Positions 21,012 through 21,197 of a DNA stretch of 21,197 bases are shown piece by piece (position 1 is the stretch's first letter; each line of letters opens with the position of its first letter). Below the pieces are notes generated by a model. That model was not told the origin of the DNA. It did no database searches and saw nothing but the letters and a program-made list of their open reading frames with translations. This stretch comes from a virus. The position numbers were made by a program, and so were the translations under genes. The DNA is taken from positions 1 through 21,197 of the IMG/VR virus record IMGVR_UViG_3300043137_000394; one strand, written 5' to 3'.

Positions 21012-21197
21012 ATGGATGATACTACAACTAGCGTACCTATTTCTACAGCAGCAGCTGAAGAAGCTATGGATGCGCTCAAGAAACAAGCTAGCTTTGCGGA
21101 ACAATATTATGCAAAACTAGCATCTCAAGTTAAAGAAACCTTAAAGGAAAATAAAATGGCAGAAGTAATGACACCCGGTATGATTATGGGTATGGGC
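21012..21197 (+). CDS. Unknown protein, N-terminal part (runs off the window)
   Basis: An open frame from ATG 21012 to the window edge gives 62 residues: a Thr/Ser/Ala-rich start (MDDTTTSVPIS), a helical part (about 14-47, AEEAMDALKKQASFAEQYY), then a Met/Gly-rich TPGMIMGMG. The GCA/GCT/GAA-rich codon choice resembles real genes here. ATG 21012 has only weak AGAG upstream, whereas a second in-frame ATG at 21156 has AAAGGA at 21143-21148 and could start a shorter product. It belongs to the next transcription unit (P7), perhaps the start of another functional module. No family recognised. Confidence 0.6.
   Translation, partial: MDDTTTSVPISTAAAEEAMDALKKQASFAEQYYAKLASQVKETLKENKMAEVMTPGMIMGMG

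Noticed and set aside
1-21197. Many minus-strand open frames of 60-139 codons, for example 6836-7255, 13080-13427, 16265-16573 and 19417-19761.
   Set aside because: All lie opposite well-supported + strand genes, have no promoter or ribosome site that I can see, and show shadow-like composition (Ser/Leu/Val-rich).
1-21197. CRISPR arrays, insertion sequences, integrase or attachment sites, toxin-antitoxin or anti-phage defence genes.
   Set aside because: I saw no regularly spaced repeats, transposase or recombinase motifs, or long flanking repeats; the only mobile element supported is the HNH homing gene.

Overview
The window looks like part of a lytic tailed-phage genome (Caudoviricetes-type). 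It carries the DNA replication, recombination and nucleotide-metabolism module. All convincing genes are on the + strand, packed with overlaps or gaps of a few bases. I saw no tRNA, integrase, CRISPR array or insertion sequence. Gene content and order recall the pre-early/early replication region of T5-like phages: a NAD+-dependent DNA ligase split into two genes, a repeat DNA-binding protein, DnaB-type helicase, separate primase, Pol I-family polymerase, UvsW/D10-like helicase, SbcD/SbcC (Mre11/Rad50) pair, PD-(D/E)XK resolvase-like nuclease, D15-like flap endonuclease and dUTPase. The T5 comparison is from memory of gene order, not a database search. Promoters are plain bacterial sigma-70 type, so early transcription should use host RNA polymerase. 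The host cannot be identified from the window.

Layout. 1-341: end of an unknown gene and a two-helix membrane protein. 353-2030: promoter P1 and four small genes (unknown, a SANT/Myb-like HTH protein, a two-HTH protein, a PC4-like protein), with a terminator after the second. 2032-3018: promoter P2 and ligase adenylation/OB subunit, apparently on a leaderless mRNA. 3036-7214: promoter P3, ligase zinc-finger/HhH/BRCT subunit, four-repeat DNA-binding protein, terminator, small unknown gene, helicase, primase. 7217-11576: promoter P4, DNA polymerase, two small unknowns, SF2 helicase. 11589-16963: promoter P5, unknown protein, gp32-like ssDNA-binding protein, terminator, an inserted HNH/AP2 homing endonuclease, then sbcD - glutaredoxin - sbcC, a small unknown and a resolvase-like nuclease. 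16960-20800: promoter P6, flap endonuclease, dUTPase, a Gp49-like small protein, B12-dependent (class II) ribonucleotide reductase, a 56-residue protein and a strong terminator. 20801-21197: the largest non-coding stretch, with nested inverted repeats, promoter P7 and a long leader, then the start of a gene that runs off the window.

Together the genes supply dNTPs (RNR, glutaredoxin, dUTPase), a replisome (helicase, primase, polymerase, ssDNA-binding protein), Okazaki-fragment processing and sealing (flap endonuclease, ligase pair) and recombination or end processing (SbcCD, UvsW-like helicase, resolvase-like nuclease). Two regulatory patterns stand out. Seven promoters all have exactly 17 bp between the -35 and a perfect TATAAT, and two of them share two 14-base blocks. 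Three of the four intrinsic terminators sit directly after genes for probable DNA-binding proteins, with no new promoter before the next genes, which suggests attenuation that sets subunit ratios.
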